DNA from: Gammaproteobacteria bacterium
GTDB lineage: Bacteria > Pseudomonadota > Gammaproteobacteria > Coxiellales > Coxiellaceae
Assembly (NCBI GenBank): GCA_022600315.1
Contig: JAHZKQ010000128.1
Location: 1-8,810, forward strand
Reading direction: 5' to 3'
Length of the DNA: 8,810 nt
The notes below the pieces were generated by a model. The model did no database searches. It was not told where the DNA came from and saw nothing but the letters and a program-made list of their open reading frames with translations. The position numbers were made by a program, and so were the translations under genes. Of this stretch, positions 1 through 7,546 are shown in pieces; the stretch's first letter is position 1, and each line of letters begins with the position of its first letter.

Positions 1-30
1 GGAGTATTTAATATTCGAACAATATAAAAA

Positions 31-1473
31 TTAAAAAACCAAATGACATAGAGAAAATAAAGCTCCTGGAAAGATGCCCAGAAGAATAATCATTAAGCCA
101 TTAATACTAATAGCGACGATATTATCTTTCGGACAATGAACAGGCGTAGTCTCGGTTGGCTCTTGGAAATACATCACTTTAACGACACGTAAGTAATAAT
201 AAGCACCCACAATCGCAAATAACAAGGCCACTACTGCCAGCCAAGTTTGATGCACTTGAATCAGCGCCTCAAAGATTCCCACCTTGGCGATAAAACCCAC
301 TAAAGGTGGTACCCCGGCCATGGAAAACATTAAAACTAATAGCATAAAAGCCAGCCACGGATTACGACTATTTAATCCAACTAAATGATTGATTTCGGTG
401 AGCTCACCTTCTGCTGGGCTCATTAATGCCAATAAACCAAATCCGCCTAAGGTCATAAGCGCATAACTAATAATATAAAATAATGCTGCCGCATAGCCGC
501 GTGATGTCACACATAATACACCCAATAACATATAACCCATATGAGCAATCGATGAATAAGCCAACATGCGTTTAATATTGGTTTGAATAATCGCTACAAT
601 ATTACCAATCGCCATTGAAAATAAGGCAAACACCACCAAGACATGCGACCATTGCACATGCAGTGCCGGCATCGCATCGACTAATAAATGAATCATCAAG
701 GCAAAAGCTGCCAGTTTAGGTGCAGCACTTAAAAATAAGGTGACTGAGGTAGGCGCACCATCGTAAACATCCGGCACCCACATATGAAACGGCGCAATAC
801 CTAATTTAAAGGCAATGCCGGCTAAAGTAAAAATTAACCCGAATACTAATAACACTTGGTTCGCCGTAGAAAGCGTTTTAATGTGCTCTGAAATCGCCGT
901 TAAATCCAAGGCATGGGTCACACCAAAAATCATTGACAAACCATAGAGTAAAATGGCTGAGGCAACACCACCAATAATAAAGTATTTCATTGCCGCCTCT
1001 AAGCAACGTGCTTTACCGCGTTGCAAAGCAATCATGGCATAAATGGGTAGCGATAATAACTCAACCCCGAGATATAAAATTAATAAACTATGCGCCGAGA
1101 CTAACACCATCATCCCCAGCACCGATAATAAACCCAACACATAAAATTCATTTTGCGGCAGATGACGATTATCATTGTAAACCCGCGCATACCAAAATGA
1201 CATAAAGGCCGACAAATAAATTGCAGTTTTTAACACCACGGTAAACTTATCTAACACAAAGCTATGATGAAAAGTATAAACAGTGTTGCTTAAATCAAAT
1301 TGACTATAGGTATACCAGCTTAATAATGCCGTCAGGATCAAAGTAAATTGTGCAAGATAATAAGTGATATGCCGATATTTATTTAAAAATAAGCCAAGCA
1401 ATAAACTTACACATACCATAATTAGCATAAAAATCTCTGGTAATGCCGGCGTTAAATTAAATGTTGTGTTCAT
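31..1473 (-). CDS. nuoN: NADH-quinone oxidoreductase subunit N
   Basis: This is one of the three antiporter-like proton-pumping subunits of complex I, in the inner membrane next to the NuoA/H/J/K group. The 480-residue protein is hydrophobic throughout and close to the usual family length of about 480-490. Visible landmarks are the TM5 glutamate in LYLGVELLSLPIYAMIAL (E138), the pumping lysine in AGIAFKLGIAPFHMW (K223) and the signature PFHMWVPDVYDGAPT (about 228-242), followed by a second lysine in SAAPKLAAF (K253). A further conserved stretch, IKRMLAYSSIAHMGYML, lies near the middle. The ATG start is 3 nt after the nuoM stop and has only a weak Shine-Dalgarno (GGTT), so translation is probably coupled to nuoM. 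The N-terminus NTTFNLTPALPEIFML leads straight into the first helix, which supports this start. It is the last nuo gene in the window. The stop TAA follows a T-rich stretch with no clear terminator before the window ends. Confidence 0.97.
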   Translation of the reverse strand: MNTTFNLTPALPEIFMLIMVCVSLLLGLFLNKYRHITYYLAQFTLILTALLSWYTYSQFDLSNTVYTFHHSFVLDKFTVVLKTAIYLSAFMSFWYARVYNDNRHLPQNEFYVLGLLSVLGMMVLVSAHSLLILYLGVELLSLPIYAMIALQRGKARCLEAAMKYFIIGGVASAILLYGLSMIFGVTHALDLTAISEHIKTLSTANQVLLVFGLIFTLAGIAFKLGIAPFHMWVPDVYDGAPTSVTLFLSAAPKLAAFALMIHLLVDAMPALHVQWSHVLVVFALFSMAIGNIVAIIQTNIKRMLAYSSIAHMGYMLLGVLCVTSRGYAAALFYIISYALMTLGGFGLLALMSPAEGELTEINHLVGLNSRNPWLAFMLLVLMFSMAGVPPLVGFIAKVGIFEALIQVHQTWLAVVALLFAIVGAYYYLRVVKVMYFQEPTETTPVHCPKDNIVAISINGLMIILLGIFPGALFSLCHLVF

Positions 1474-1476
1474 GCG

Positions 1477-3011
1477 TTACAACCGTGATGTCGAGATTAA
1501 ATGTAATAGATGCCCGGTTGATGCATGAAATACATCAAGCAGCGCATCCGGATAAATACCAAGCCACAATACCGCGGCGGCTAATAACACAAAGGTCACC
1601 ATATCTACTCCGCGAACATCTTTTAAAGCCGCGATTTTTTCATTCGCAACCTTACCAAAAAATACCCGTTTATACATCCATAAGGTATAAGCCGCGCCAA
1701 TCACTAACGTGGATGCCGCTAATAAAGTCACCCAAAAGCTGGCTTTAAAAGTACTGAGGATTACCATAAACTCACCCACAAACCCTGATGTGCCCGGCAA
1801 GCCAACATTGGACATCGCAAATAACATAAAAAACGCCGAAAAATATGGCATAGTTTTAGCAATACCACCAAAATTTTTAATCGCTCGTGTATGCAACTGT
1901 TCGTATAAAACCCCAAAAGCTAAGAACATTGCCCCAGCGCCAAAGGCATGCGAGATCATTTGCACCATCGCGCCTTCTAAACTTAAATAAGCATCTTGGG
2001 TGTTGCCGGTGCGAGTTAACACCACAAACACCATAAAGCAACCCAAAGTCACAAACCCCATATGCGCCACTGAAGAATAAGCAATCAGCTTTTTCATGTC
2101 GGTTTGTGCTAAGGCAATAAAACCGATATAAACAATCGCAATTAAGGATAATACAATCATTAACCATTCTAATTGCCGACACGCATCCGGCAAGATCGGT
2201 AAATTAAAGCGGAAAAACCCATACGCTCCAAGCTTTAACATTAATGCGGCCAACACCACTGAACCACCGACCGGCGCTTCGGTATGTGCATCTGGCAACC
2301 AAGTGTGCAGCGGCCACATCGGAATTTTAATGGCAAAGGCCACTAGAAAACCGATAAATAACCAAACCTGTACCGACAGACTGAGCTTTAAATGATACCA
2401 ATCTAAAATATGGAAGCTGCCCGAATGAATGCGCAAATATAATAAGGCCACCAACATTAATGCCGAACCGAAAAAAGTAAATAAGAAAAACTTAATCGCC
2501 GCATAAGAGCGCCGCTCAGCACCCCACACCCCAATGCTTAAATACATCGGGATTAACATCGCTTCCCAGAAAAAATAAAACAACATCCCATCTAGTGCGG
2601 CAAATACACCCACAATCGCCGCTTGAGTCAATAAAAAAGTTGCCAGATACTGAGAAACTTTTTTATGCACCATGGTAAATGACGCCAAAATAACCACTAA
2701 AGTCGTAAAGTTGGTTAAAATAATCAATGGCAGCGAAATGCCATCAACCCCTAAATCATAGTTAATACTTAAAGTCGGGATCCAGCTGATATGCTCACGA
2801 AACTGCATCGCTGCGCTATGTATATTGAAATGCATATAAATTGGAATGCAAACTAATAATCCAATAAATGAAAATGCCGTGGCAATCCAGCGTGCTTGTT
2901 TGACTCGATGATCACCGGAAAAAACGCCACCACAATAGCGCCCACCACGGGCCACCAAATTAAAATGCTTAACCATGGAATTGTTGTTAGCATATTCTGT
3001 GTCAAATGCAT
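1477..3011 (-). CDS. nuoM: NADH-quinone oxidoreductase subunit M, apparent frameshift near the 5' end
   Basis: This is an antiporter-like proton-pumping subunit of the complex I membrane arm, between NuoL and NuoN. The main frame (2976-1477, 499 residues from an in-frame ATG) has the family hallmarks: TM5 glutamate in FFYFFWEAMLIPMYL (E138 in that frame), pumping lysine in FAIKIPMWPLHTWLPDAHTEAP (K217) and K248 in LMLKLGAYG. Its first 20 or so residues (MVKHFNLVARGGRYCGGVFS) are polar and unlike any NuoM. The expected hydrophobic start is in another frame: from the ATG at 3011 one reads MHLTQNMLTTIPWLSILIWW then PVVGAIVVAFF. The frames meet at a T6 run (A6 on the plus strand, 2919-2924). One extra T would give ...VVAFFSGDHRVKQARWIA and a 511-residue protein of normal length. 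The GGAG before ATG 3011 is only 2 nt away. The gene is therefore either disrupted, recoded (-1 slip or transcriptional slippage) or affected by a sequencing indel. Family assignment is secure; the state of the 5' end is not. Confidence 0.92.
2919..2924 (-). other. nuoM: Frameshift point in nuoM at a T6 homopolymer
   Basis: On the coding strand the frame that starts at ATG 3011 reads GTG GCG TTT TTT CCG, which then diverges from family sequence. The main nuoM frame reads TCC GGT GAT CAT CGA, encoding SGDHRVKQARW, which matches the usual extramembrane segment after TM1. The two join if one T is added to the run, or if a ribosome with tRNA-Phe on the second TTT slips back one base onto the overlapping TTT. 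Both routes give the same protein. Six identical bases is a typical place for a sequencing or replication indel and is short for efficient polymerase slippage. No strong stimulatory structure was recognised just downstream. Confidence 0.8.
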
Positions 3012-3021
3012 ATCTCCACCA
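3012..3021 (-). promoter_or_regulatory. Ribosome-binding region of nuoM (short spacing)
   Basis: The coding strand reads TGGTGGAGAT directly before ATG 3011. The GGAG core is only 2 nt from the ATG, closer than usual. The same 10 bases occur at the 3' end of nuoL (3150-3159). The next in-frame ATG (2993) has no Shine-Dalgarno at a usable distance, and neither does the ATG at 2976 in the other frame, so 3011 is the preferred start. Confidence 0.5.
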
Positions 3022-3033
3022 ATGTATTCTCAG

Positions 3034-3052
3034 CCCGCGACTTGATCGCGGG
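3034..3052. repeat. Hairpin arm 1 of the palindromic element
   Basis: A perfect 7-bp inverted repeat, CCCGCGA/TCGCGGG, with a 5-nt loop. It is markedly GC-richer than the surrounding DNA. No T-tract follows on the minus strand, so it is not a standard intrinsic terminator for nuo transcription. Confidence 0.8.
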
Positions 3053-3075
3053 ATCCAGACCTTTGCAAATCCTAG

Positions 3076-3098
3076 ATACCGCAGTCAAGCCGCGGTAT
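3076..3098. repeat. Hairpin arm 2 of the palindromic element
   Basis: A perfect 7-bp inverted repeat, ATACCGC/GCGGTAT, enclosing AGTCAAGCC. The sequence is related to arm 1 in inverted orientation, so the two arms could also pair with each other into one longer cruciform or hairpin. Confidence 0.78.
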
Positions 3099-3147
3099 GA
3101 CAGAGTCTTTGAAACCAAGTCGTGATGAAACAATCTTATTACATTAT

Positions 3148-5112
3148 TCATCTCCACCACACCATCCAAATTAATAAGCCCAACAAGGCTAAAATCATTA
3201 CTAGCACATAATGATATAAATAACCGGTTTGCATACGCCGAAACAACCGCGCAATGCGCTGCATGTTGCGGCTCGAACCATCGACCATCAAACCATCCAC
3301 AAGCTTTAAATCGCCTACTCGATATAACAAACTACTAAACCACGTGGCGAAGCGCACAAAAATTAACTCATTAAGTTTATCAAAACCAAATTGATAATAT
3401 AAAATTTGATATAGCCAATTAAATTTTTGTTTTAACCAAACCGGTAATTGTGGCGCACCGATCACCGTCACCCAAGCAGCAACCACACCGGATGCCGCAA
3501 ACCAAAACGGTAAGGTAAACACTGCGTGACTAAGCTCGGCAAACCAGCCATGGAAATTTTTCGCCATTTCACCCAGCACATTATATTTCGGTAACACGGT
3601 AATTGCATGGCCTAATAGTCCAGGCACTTTATATAAAATCGATCTTACCAAGCAAGCACCAAGAATAACCGATGGAATAGCTAACGCAATCATCGGCACT
3701 AACATCACCCAGTGTTCGCGCAAGTGAGATTTAACTTCATCACCAAAACGTTCTTTGGTGTGAAAGGCCATAAAAAAGGCGCGGAAAATATAATAGCCTG
3801 TAACAAAGCTTCCCATTAATAAAACCGTATACGCATAATGTGCGCCGAAAATATGACTGTGATGCACCGCTTCGATAATCGCATCTTTCGAATAAAATCC
3901 CGCAAACGGTGGGATCGCCGATAAGGCCAAGGCACCAATCAAAAAACAAATATACGTCACTGGAATGTATTTTTTAAGGTTACCCATTTTTCGCAAGTCT
4001 TGCTCATGATGCATGGCAATAATAACCGAACCGGCCGATAAAAATAATAAGGCTTTAAAACAACCGTGAGTCACTAAATGAAAAATTCCCGCCGCATAGG
4101 CTGAGGCGCCATTGGCTGCCATCATATAACCCAATTGCGACATGGTTGAATAGGCGATCACGCGCTTAATATCAAATTCAACAAATGCCAACAGCCCTAA
4201 AAAGAATGCACCAGTAGCACCAACAATCATCACCATGCTTAACGCCGGTTGCGATAATTCAAATAATGGTGACATCCGCGCTACCATAAACACACCAGCG
4301 GTCACCATAGTCGCCGCGTGAATTAAAGCTGAAATGGGGGTCGGGCCTTCCATTGATTCAGGCAACCACACATGTAATGGCACCTGCGCCGATTTACCCA
4401 TGGCGCCAATAAATAACAATACGCAGATCACGGTAATTAATGCCCAATGGGTATGCGGGAAAACTGCCATGGTGTTATGCGCTAAAGTTTGAGCTTTAGC
4501 AAAAACCCCCGCATAATTTAAGGTGCCGAAGCTATCAAGGATTGCCGCTAAACCCAAAATAAACCCAAAATCACCAATTCGGTTAGCAATAAAGGCTTTA
4601 AAGCTACCATTAGCGGCCGATTCTTTGGTAAACCAAAAGCCAATCAATAAATAAGACACCAAACCAACGCCTTCCCAACCAATAAATAATTGTAAAAAGT
4701 TATTGGCCGTCACTAACAGCAACATAGCGAAAGTAAATAAAGACACATAACTAAAAAAGCGCTGATAACCCGGATCACCGCGCATATAACCCACACTATA
4801 AATATGTACCACCGAGGAAACAAAAGTAACAATTAATAACATGATCGCAGTTAATGGATCAATTAAGAACCCAATATCAAAGGTGAATCGGCCACTAATC
4901 GCCCAGTGATATAAGACTCCCGAATAATGCTGGCCGTCTAAAGCCACGGCCTTAAAAATAATAATCGCACCAATAAAACTAATTAATACTAAACTAATAG
5001 TGACAAAATGCGCACCACGCGTACCGATGCGTTTTGCCAATAGTCCAGCAATCAGTGATCCCAGCAAGGGAGCAAAGACAGTAATCAAGGTTAAAATGTG
5101 AATCGAAATCAT
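3148..5112 (-). CDS. nuoL: NADH-quinone oxidoreductase subunit L
   Basis: This is the distal antiporter-like proton-pumping subunit of complex I and carries the long lateral helix that runs along the membrane arm. At 654 residues it is full length for the longer proteobacterial NuoL form (E. coli is 613). Key features are the TM5 glutamate in LFIGWEGVGLVSYLLIGFWF (E147), the ANRIGDFGF segment near D181, the pumping lysine in GAMGKSAQVPLHVWLPESMEGPTP (K240) and the histidine of ALIHAATMVTAG (H265). VEFDIKRVIAYSTMSQLGYM lies further on. The C-terminal third ends in a final hydrophobic helix (YHYVLVMILALLGLLIWMVWW), as expected for the anchor after the lateral helix. The start ATG lies 4 nt after the nuoK stop with a GCGAG ribosome-binding site. 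No disruption was seen. Unlike the other junctions in the operon, its 3' end is separated from the next gene by about 136 nt. Confidence 0.97.
   Translation of the reverse strand: MISIHILTLITVFAPLLGSLIAGLLAKRIGTRGAHFVTISLVLISFIGAIIIFKAVALDGQHYSGVLYHWAISGRFTFDIGFLIDPLTAIMLLIVTFVSSVVHIYSVGYMRGDPGYQRFFSYVSLFTFAMLLLVTANNFLQLFIGWEGVGLVSYLLIGFWFTKESAANGSFKAFIANRIGDFGFILGLAAILDSFGTLNYAGVFAKAQTLAHNTMAVFPHTHWALITVICVLLFIGAMGKSAQVPLHVWLPESMEGPTPISALIHAATMVTAGVFMVARMSPLFELSQPALSMVMIVGATGAFFLGLLAFVEFDIKRVIAYSTMSQLGYMMAANGASAYAAGIFHLVTHGCFKALLFLSAGSVIIAMHHEQDLRKMGNLKKYIPVTYICFLIGALALSAIPPFAGFYSKDAIIEAVHHSHIFGAHYAYTVLLMGSFVTGYYIFRAFFMAFHTKERFGDEVKSHLREHWVMLVPMIALAIPSVILGACLVRSILYKVPGLLGHAITVLPKYNVLGEMAKNFHGWFAELSHAVFTLPFWFAASGVVAAWVTVIGAPQLPVWLKQKFNWLYQILYYQFGFDKLNELIFVRFATWFSSLLYRVGDLKLVDGLMVDGSSRNMQRIARLFRRMQTGYLYHYVLVMILALLGLLIWMVWWR
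3150..3159. repeat. 10-nt direct repeat, nuoL-side copy
   Basis: TGGTGGAGAT on the minus strand, inside the last codons of nuoL (TGG TGG AGA TGA). It is identical to the 10 nt just before the nuoM ATG (3012-3021), and the two copies enclose 128 bp containing the palindromic element. It could be a target-site duplication or a retained copy of the original nuoM ribosome-binding site. Chance similarity between two GGAG-containing sites is also possible. Confidence 0.45.
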
Positions 5113-5116
5113 CTCG

Positions 5117-5422
5117 CTAACCTTTTAATGCGTGCATATCATCGACGTTAATAGAACCATGGCGTCGATATAATAAAACTAAAATGGCTAAACCAATCGC
5201 CGCTTCGGCGGCCGCTACGGTTAAAATAAAAAACACGAAAATCTCACCTGCGGTTAAAGACAAGTATTGTGAAAAAGCAATAAAGTTAGTATTGACCGCA
5301 AGTAGCATTAACTCAATACACATCAATAGTACGATTAAGTTCTTACGATTAATAACAATTCCAGCCAACCCTAAACCAAACAAGATCGCACCAATAATTA
5401 AATAATAGCTTAATGGAATCAT
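5117..5422 (-). CDS. nuoK: NADH-quinone oxidoreductase subunit K
   Basis: A small membrane subunit of complex I (ND4L homologue). It has three transmembrane helices and links the quinone-site region to the antiporter-like subunits. The length of 101 residues is exactly as expected. The two membrane-buried glutamates of the proton path are visible in [15 protein letters not shown] (E37) and [18 protein letters not shown] (E73). The C-terminal tail is short and polar ([16 protein letters not shown]), as is usual. The ATG overlaps the nuoJ stop in an ATGA arrangement, and GGAGAG sits 3 nt upstream of the start, so translation is coupled but also has its own ribosome-binding site. The stop is TAG. 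Confidence 0.97.
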   Translation of the reverse strand: MIPLSYYLIIGAILFGLGLAGIVINRKNLIVLLMCIELMLLAVNTNFIAFSQYLSLTAGEIFVFFILTVAAAEAAIGLAILVLLYRRHGSINVDDMHALKG

Positions 5423-6027
5423 TTGCTCTCCGGCTTCATTTTAATAATCTGCAAGCGATCAGATTTTTTCACTCGCTGCTGCATACTGACTTTTTGTGAC
5501 TTAGTGCCTGGCTTGCGACCGTGAAAAGCCAAAGCAATCGCCGCGATAATCGCCACCAATAAAATCGCTCCGGCAATCTCAAATGGATAAATATAGTGGG
5601 TGAATAATAAAGTGCCCATCACTTTAGTATTACTATACGCCGCGCTATGCCAAACTGGCAAAGTGCTTGGCAATGACACATGTTTATGCACTAAAATTAA
5701 TACCATCATACCAATCAATAACAAGGCTATTGCAATACCGTATGGTAAATAACGCACAAAGCCTTCGCGTATCTTGCTAAGATCGATATTTAACATCATC
5801 ACCACAAATAAAAACAAAGTCATCACCGCGCCAACATAAACAAAAATTAACACCAAGGCTAAAAATTCCGCCTGGATCATTAACCATAAACCTGCACTAC
5901 AAATAAAACATAACACTAAAGATAGCAACGCCCGCACTGGATTGCGCGCGACAATCACCATTAATGCTGAAGCCACTAGCATAATTGCAAAAGCAAAGAA
6001 TATAACTTGGTAAATTGGAAATTTCAT
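5419..6027 (-). CDS. nuoJ: NADH-quinone oxidoreductase subunit J
   Basis: A membrane subunit of complex I (ND6 homologue). Its third helix contains a pi-bulge that changes conformation during coupling. The protein is 202 residues with five predicted helices. The conserved TM3 is visible as [21 protein letters not shown] with its tyrosine (Y64), preceded by [13 protein letters not shown], a family hallmark in the loop and TM2. The fifth helix ([20 protein letters not shown]) is followed by a basic tail of about 33 residues ([10 protein letters not shown]...), of the sort seen in many proteobacterial NuoJ proteins. The ATG overlaps the nuoI stop by 4 nt (ATGA), and the stop overlaps the nuoK start in the same way. 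This implies strongly coupled translation through I-J-K. Confidence 0.97.
   Translation of the reverse strand: MKFPIYQVIFFAFAIMLVASALMVIVARNPVRALLSLVLCFICSAGLWLMIQAEFLALVLIFVYVGAVMTLFLFVVMMLNIDLSKIREGFVRYLPYGIAIALLLIGMMVLILVHKHVSLPSTLPVWHSAAYSNTKVMGTLLFTHYIYPFEIAGAILLVAIIAAIALAFHGRKPGTKSQKVSMQQRVKKSDRLQIIKMKPESK
5426..5431 (-). promoter_or_regulatory. Shine-Dalgarno of nuoK
   Basis: GGAGAG on the minus strand, inside the last codons of nuoJ and 3 nt before the ATG at 5422. It confirms the start that overlaps the nuoJ stop by 4 nt. Confidence 0.7.
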
Positions 6028-6515
6028 CGATACTCTGACTCCGTTTTGCGATCCTCGGCTAGCTTGGCCTCATATAAATCGCCAATCATTAATAGTTTCT
6101 CTTTGGTGAGAATATTGTCGCCGCGTTCACTGATGTGATAATGCATTTCTGAAGTCAATACAATTGAATCCACCGGACAAGCCTCTTCACAAAAACCACA
6201 ATTAATGCATTTAAAGGCATCGACATCATAACGTGTGGTACGCCTTGAACCATCACCTTGCCGTGGCCCCGCTTCAATGGTAATCGCACAGGCCGGGCAA
6301 ACCGCCTCACATAATTTACAGGCAATGCAACGCTCTTCACCATTTGGATAACGCCGCAAGGCTAGCATGCCACGAAAGCGTGGTGAAATTGGCGTTTCTT
6401 CTTCTGGATATTGCAAAGTAATTTTGGGTTTGAAAAAATAACTAAAGGTCAAGCGCAAACCCTTAAAGAGCTCCCATAAAGTAAATGCTTTAATGATTCG
6501 TTTTAATGCTTGCAT
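6024..6515 (-). CDS. nuoI: NADH-quinone oxidoreductase subunit I (8Fe ferredoxin-like)
   Basis: A peripheral-arm subunit carrying two 4Fe-4S clusters (N6a, N6b) that pass electrons toward cluster N2 and quinone. Both CxxCxxCxxxCP motifs are intact: [12 protein letters not shown] and [12 protein letters not shown], with cysteines at 63, 66, 69, 73 and 103, 106, 109, 113 of the 163-residue form. Between them lies [10 protein letters not shown], typical of the alphaproteobacterial/mitochondrial TYKY type. An extra cysteine (CPACAI, residue 76) sits just after the first motif. I chose ATG 6515 because AGGTGAG is placed 4 nt upstream. A GTG at 6524 would add three residues (166 aa) and give a 4-nt GTGA overlap with nuoH like the other junctions, so it remains possible. 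The N-terminal stretch ([22 protein letters not shown]) is the amphipathic membrane-contacting helix of the family. Confidence 0.96.
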   Translation of the reverse strand: MQALKRIIKAFTLWELFKGLRLTFSYFFKPKITLQYPEEETPISPRFRGMLALRRYPNGEERCIACKLCEAVCPACAITIEAGPRQGDGSRRTTRYDVDAFKCINCGFCEEACPVDSIVLTSEMHYHISERGDNILTKEKLLMIGDLYEAKLAEDRKTESEYR

Positions 6516-6519
6516 TACT

Positions 6520-6526
6520 CTCACCT
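6520..6526 (-). promoter_or_regulatory. Shine-Dalgarno supporting the nuoI ATG start
   Basis: AGGTGAG on the minus strand spans the nuoH stop codon and lies 4 nt before ATG 6515. AGGTGA matches the extended anti-Shine-Dalgarno complement. The site would be overlapped by a start at GTG 6524, which has no comparable site upstream, so ATG 6515 is favoured. Confidence 0.6.
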
Positions 6527-7546
6527 AAACCAAATGCCAATATGGCCATGCACCGCAAAAGCCACCACCACAATCCAAACCAAAGCCACTGGAATTAAAA
6601 CCTTCCAACCTAAACGCATAATTTGATCGTATCGATAGCGCGGAAACGTCGCCCGCAACCAATAATACACAAAAACAAAAACCGACGTTTTTAATGCAAA
6701 CCACACCACTCCCGGCACCCAAGCAAATAGGCTTTGCAAACCAGGAATATTTTGAAATGGCGATAACCAACCACCTAAGAACAATGTGGTCGCAATCGCA
6801 CCGATTAATAACATATTAGCGTATTCAGCCAAAAAGAAAATCGCAAAACCCATCCCCGAATATTCAACGTGGAACCCGGCGACAATTTCTGATTCGCCTT
6901 CGGCTACATCAAATGGTGCCCGATTGGTTTCCGCAATCCCTGAGATCCAATACACCATAAATAATGGTAATAACGGCAACCAAAACCAATGCCAAAAACC
7001 ACCGGCTTGTCGCAACACAATGGTTTGTAAATTTAAACTACCTGCCGCCAAAATAACACCAACTAAAGTAAAACCCATCGCAATTTCGTAAGATACGACT
7101 TGTGCACATGAACGCAGTGCACCTAGCAAAGAATATTTAGAGTTTGAGGCCCAACCGGCAACTAATATTCCGTACACTCCCAAGGAAGTAATCGCAAATA
7201 GAAATAAAATCCCCGCATTAACATTAGCCAACACCCAACCCTTATCAAACGGAATCACCGACCAAGCCGCTAAGGCAGGCGCAATTGATAGAATTGGTGC
7301 GATAGCAAATAATACCGGATTAGCCGCGGCCGGCAGAATCATTTCTTTCATCATAAGTTTTAAAGTGTCGGCAAACGGTTGTAACACACCTCGCAAACCC
7401 ACCCGATTTGGACCCACGCGATGCTGCATATAGGCTAAAACTTTGCGTTCGAATAAAGTCATATAAGCCACGGCAATAATTACCGGAATCAAGATCATTA
7501 CAATCTTAACAATAATCCAAACTAACGTGAGTAATTGATCGATCAC
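6521..7546 (-). CDS. nuoH: NADH-quinone oxidoreductase subunit H
   Basis: The membrane subunit (ND1 homologue) that forms the quinone-access chamber and joins the hydrophilic and membrane arms. Its 341 residues fit the usual 320-350. Conserved landmarks are [19 protein letters not shown] (about 32-50), [16 protein letters not shown] (about 53-68), [15 protein letters not shown] (about 132-146) and the charged loop [20 protein letters not shown] (205-224) followed by [18 protein letters not shown], which line the quinone and proton-coupling region. The start is GTG at 7546, overlapping the nuoG stop by 4 nt (GTGA). GGAGAG lies 6 nt upstream, which makes this non-ATG start convincing. The gene is followed immediately by nuoI. 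No irregularity was seen. Confidence 0.97.
   Translation of the reverse strand: MIDQLLTLVWIIVKIVMILIPVIIAVAYMTLFERKVLAYMQHRVGPNRVGLRGVLQPFADTLKLMMKEMILPAAANPVLFAIAPILSIAPALAAWSVIPFDKGWVLANVNAGILFLFAITSLGVYGILVAGWASNSKYSLLGALRSCAQVVSYEIAMGFTLVGVILAAGSLNLQTIVLRQAGGFWHWFWLPLLPLFMVYWISGIAETNRAPFDVAEGESEIVAGFHVEYSGMGFAIFFLAEYANMLLIGAIATTLFLGGWLSPFQNIPGLQSLFAWVPGVVWFALKTSVFVFVYYWLRATFPRYRYDQIMRLGWKVLIPVALVWIVVVAFAVHGHIGIWFR

Larger units (their letters stand above)
3027..3104. repeat. Nested palindromic intergenic repeat (two inverted hairpin arms)
   Basis: This element lies in the only sizeable intergenic gap of the operon, between nuoL and nuoM. Each arm is a GC-rich hairpin. Arm 1 has stem CCCGCGA (3034-3040), loop CTTGA and stem TCGCGGG (3046-3052). 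Arm 2 has stem ATACCGC (3076-3082), a loop of about 9 nt and stem GCGGTAT (3092-3098). The arms are diverged inverted copies of each other (CCGCGACTTGATCGCGGGATCCAG against CCGCGGCTTGACTGCGGTATCTAG) around the central palindrome TTTGCAAA (3062-3069). This layout resembles the small dispersed palindromic elements (REP/MITE-like, RPE-like) found in many proteobacterial genomes. As RNA it could stabilise or attenuate the message between the two genes. Only one copy is visible here, so dispersal in the genome is inferred. Confidence 0.75.

Noticed and set aside
1..30. A possible hairpin terminator after nuoN (ATATT 11-15, loop CGAAC, AATAT 21-25).
   Set aside because: The stem is only 5 AT base pairs, and no T-tract follows it in the minus-strand direction. 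The window also ends here, so termination cannot be judged.
1877..2182. A minus-strand reading frame of about 100 codons inside nuoM as a separate gene or second frameshift.
   Set aside because: It lies in a different frame from nuoM, while the nuoM frame through this interval is continuous and family-like. It is a shadow frame.
2877..2976. The ATG at 2976 as the true nuoM start.
   Set aside because: It gives a polar N-terminus without TM1 and has no Shine-Dalgarno. The family-like first helix is encoded in the other frame from ATG 3011.
3034..3098. The two hairpins as a CRISPR array or intrinsic terminator.
   Set aside because: There are only two arms and they are inverted relative to each other, with no direct repeats or spacers. 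No T-run follows either stem on the transcribed strand, and two more nuo genes lie downstream.
6786..7091. A plus-strand open frame antisense to nuoH.
   Set aside because: It has no recognisable protein features, and its composition is what is expected opposite a membrane-protein gene. No ribosome-binding site or promoter was recognised.
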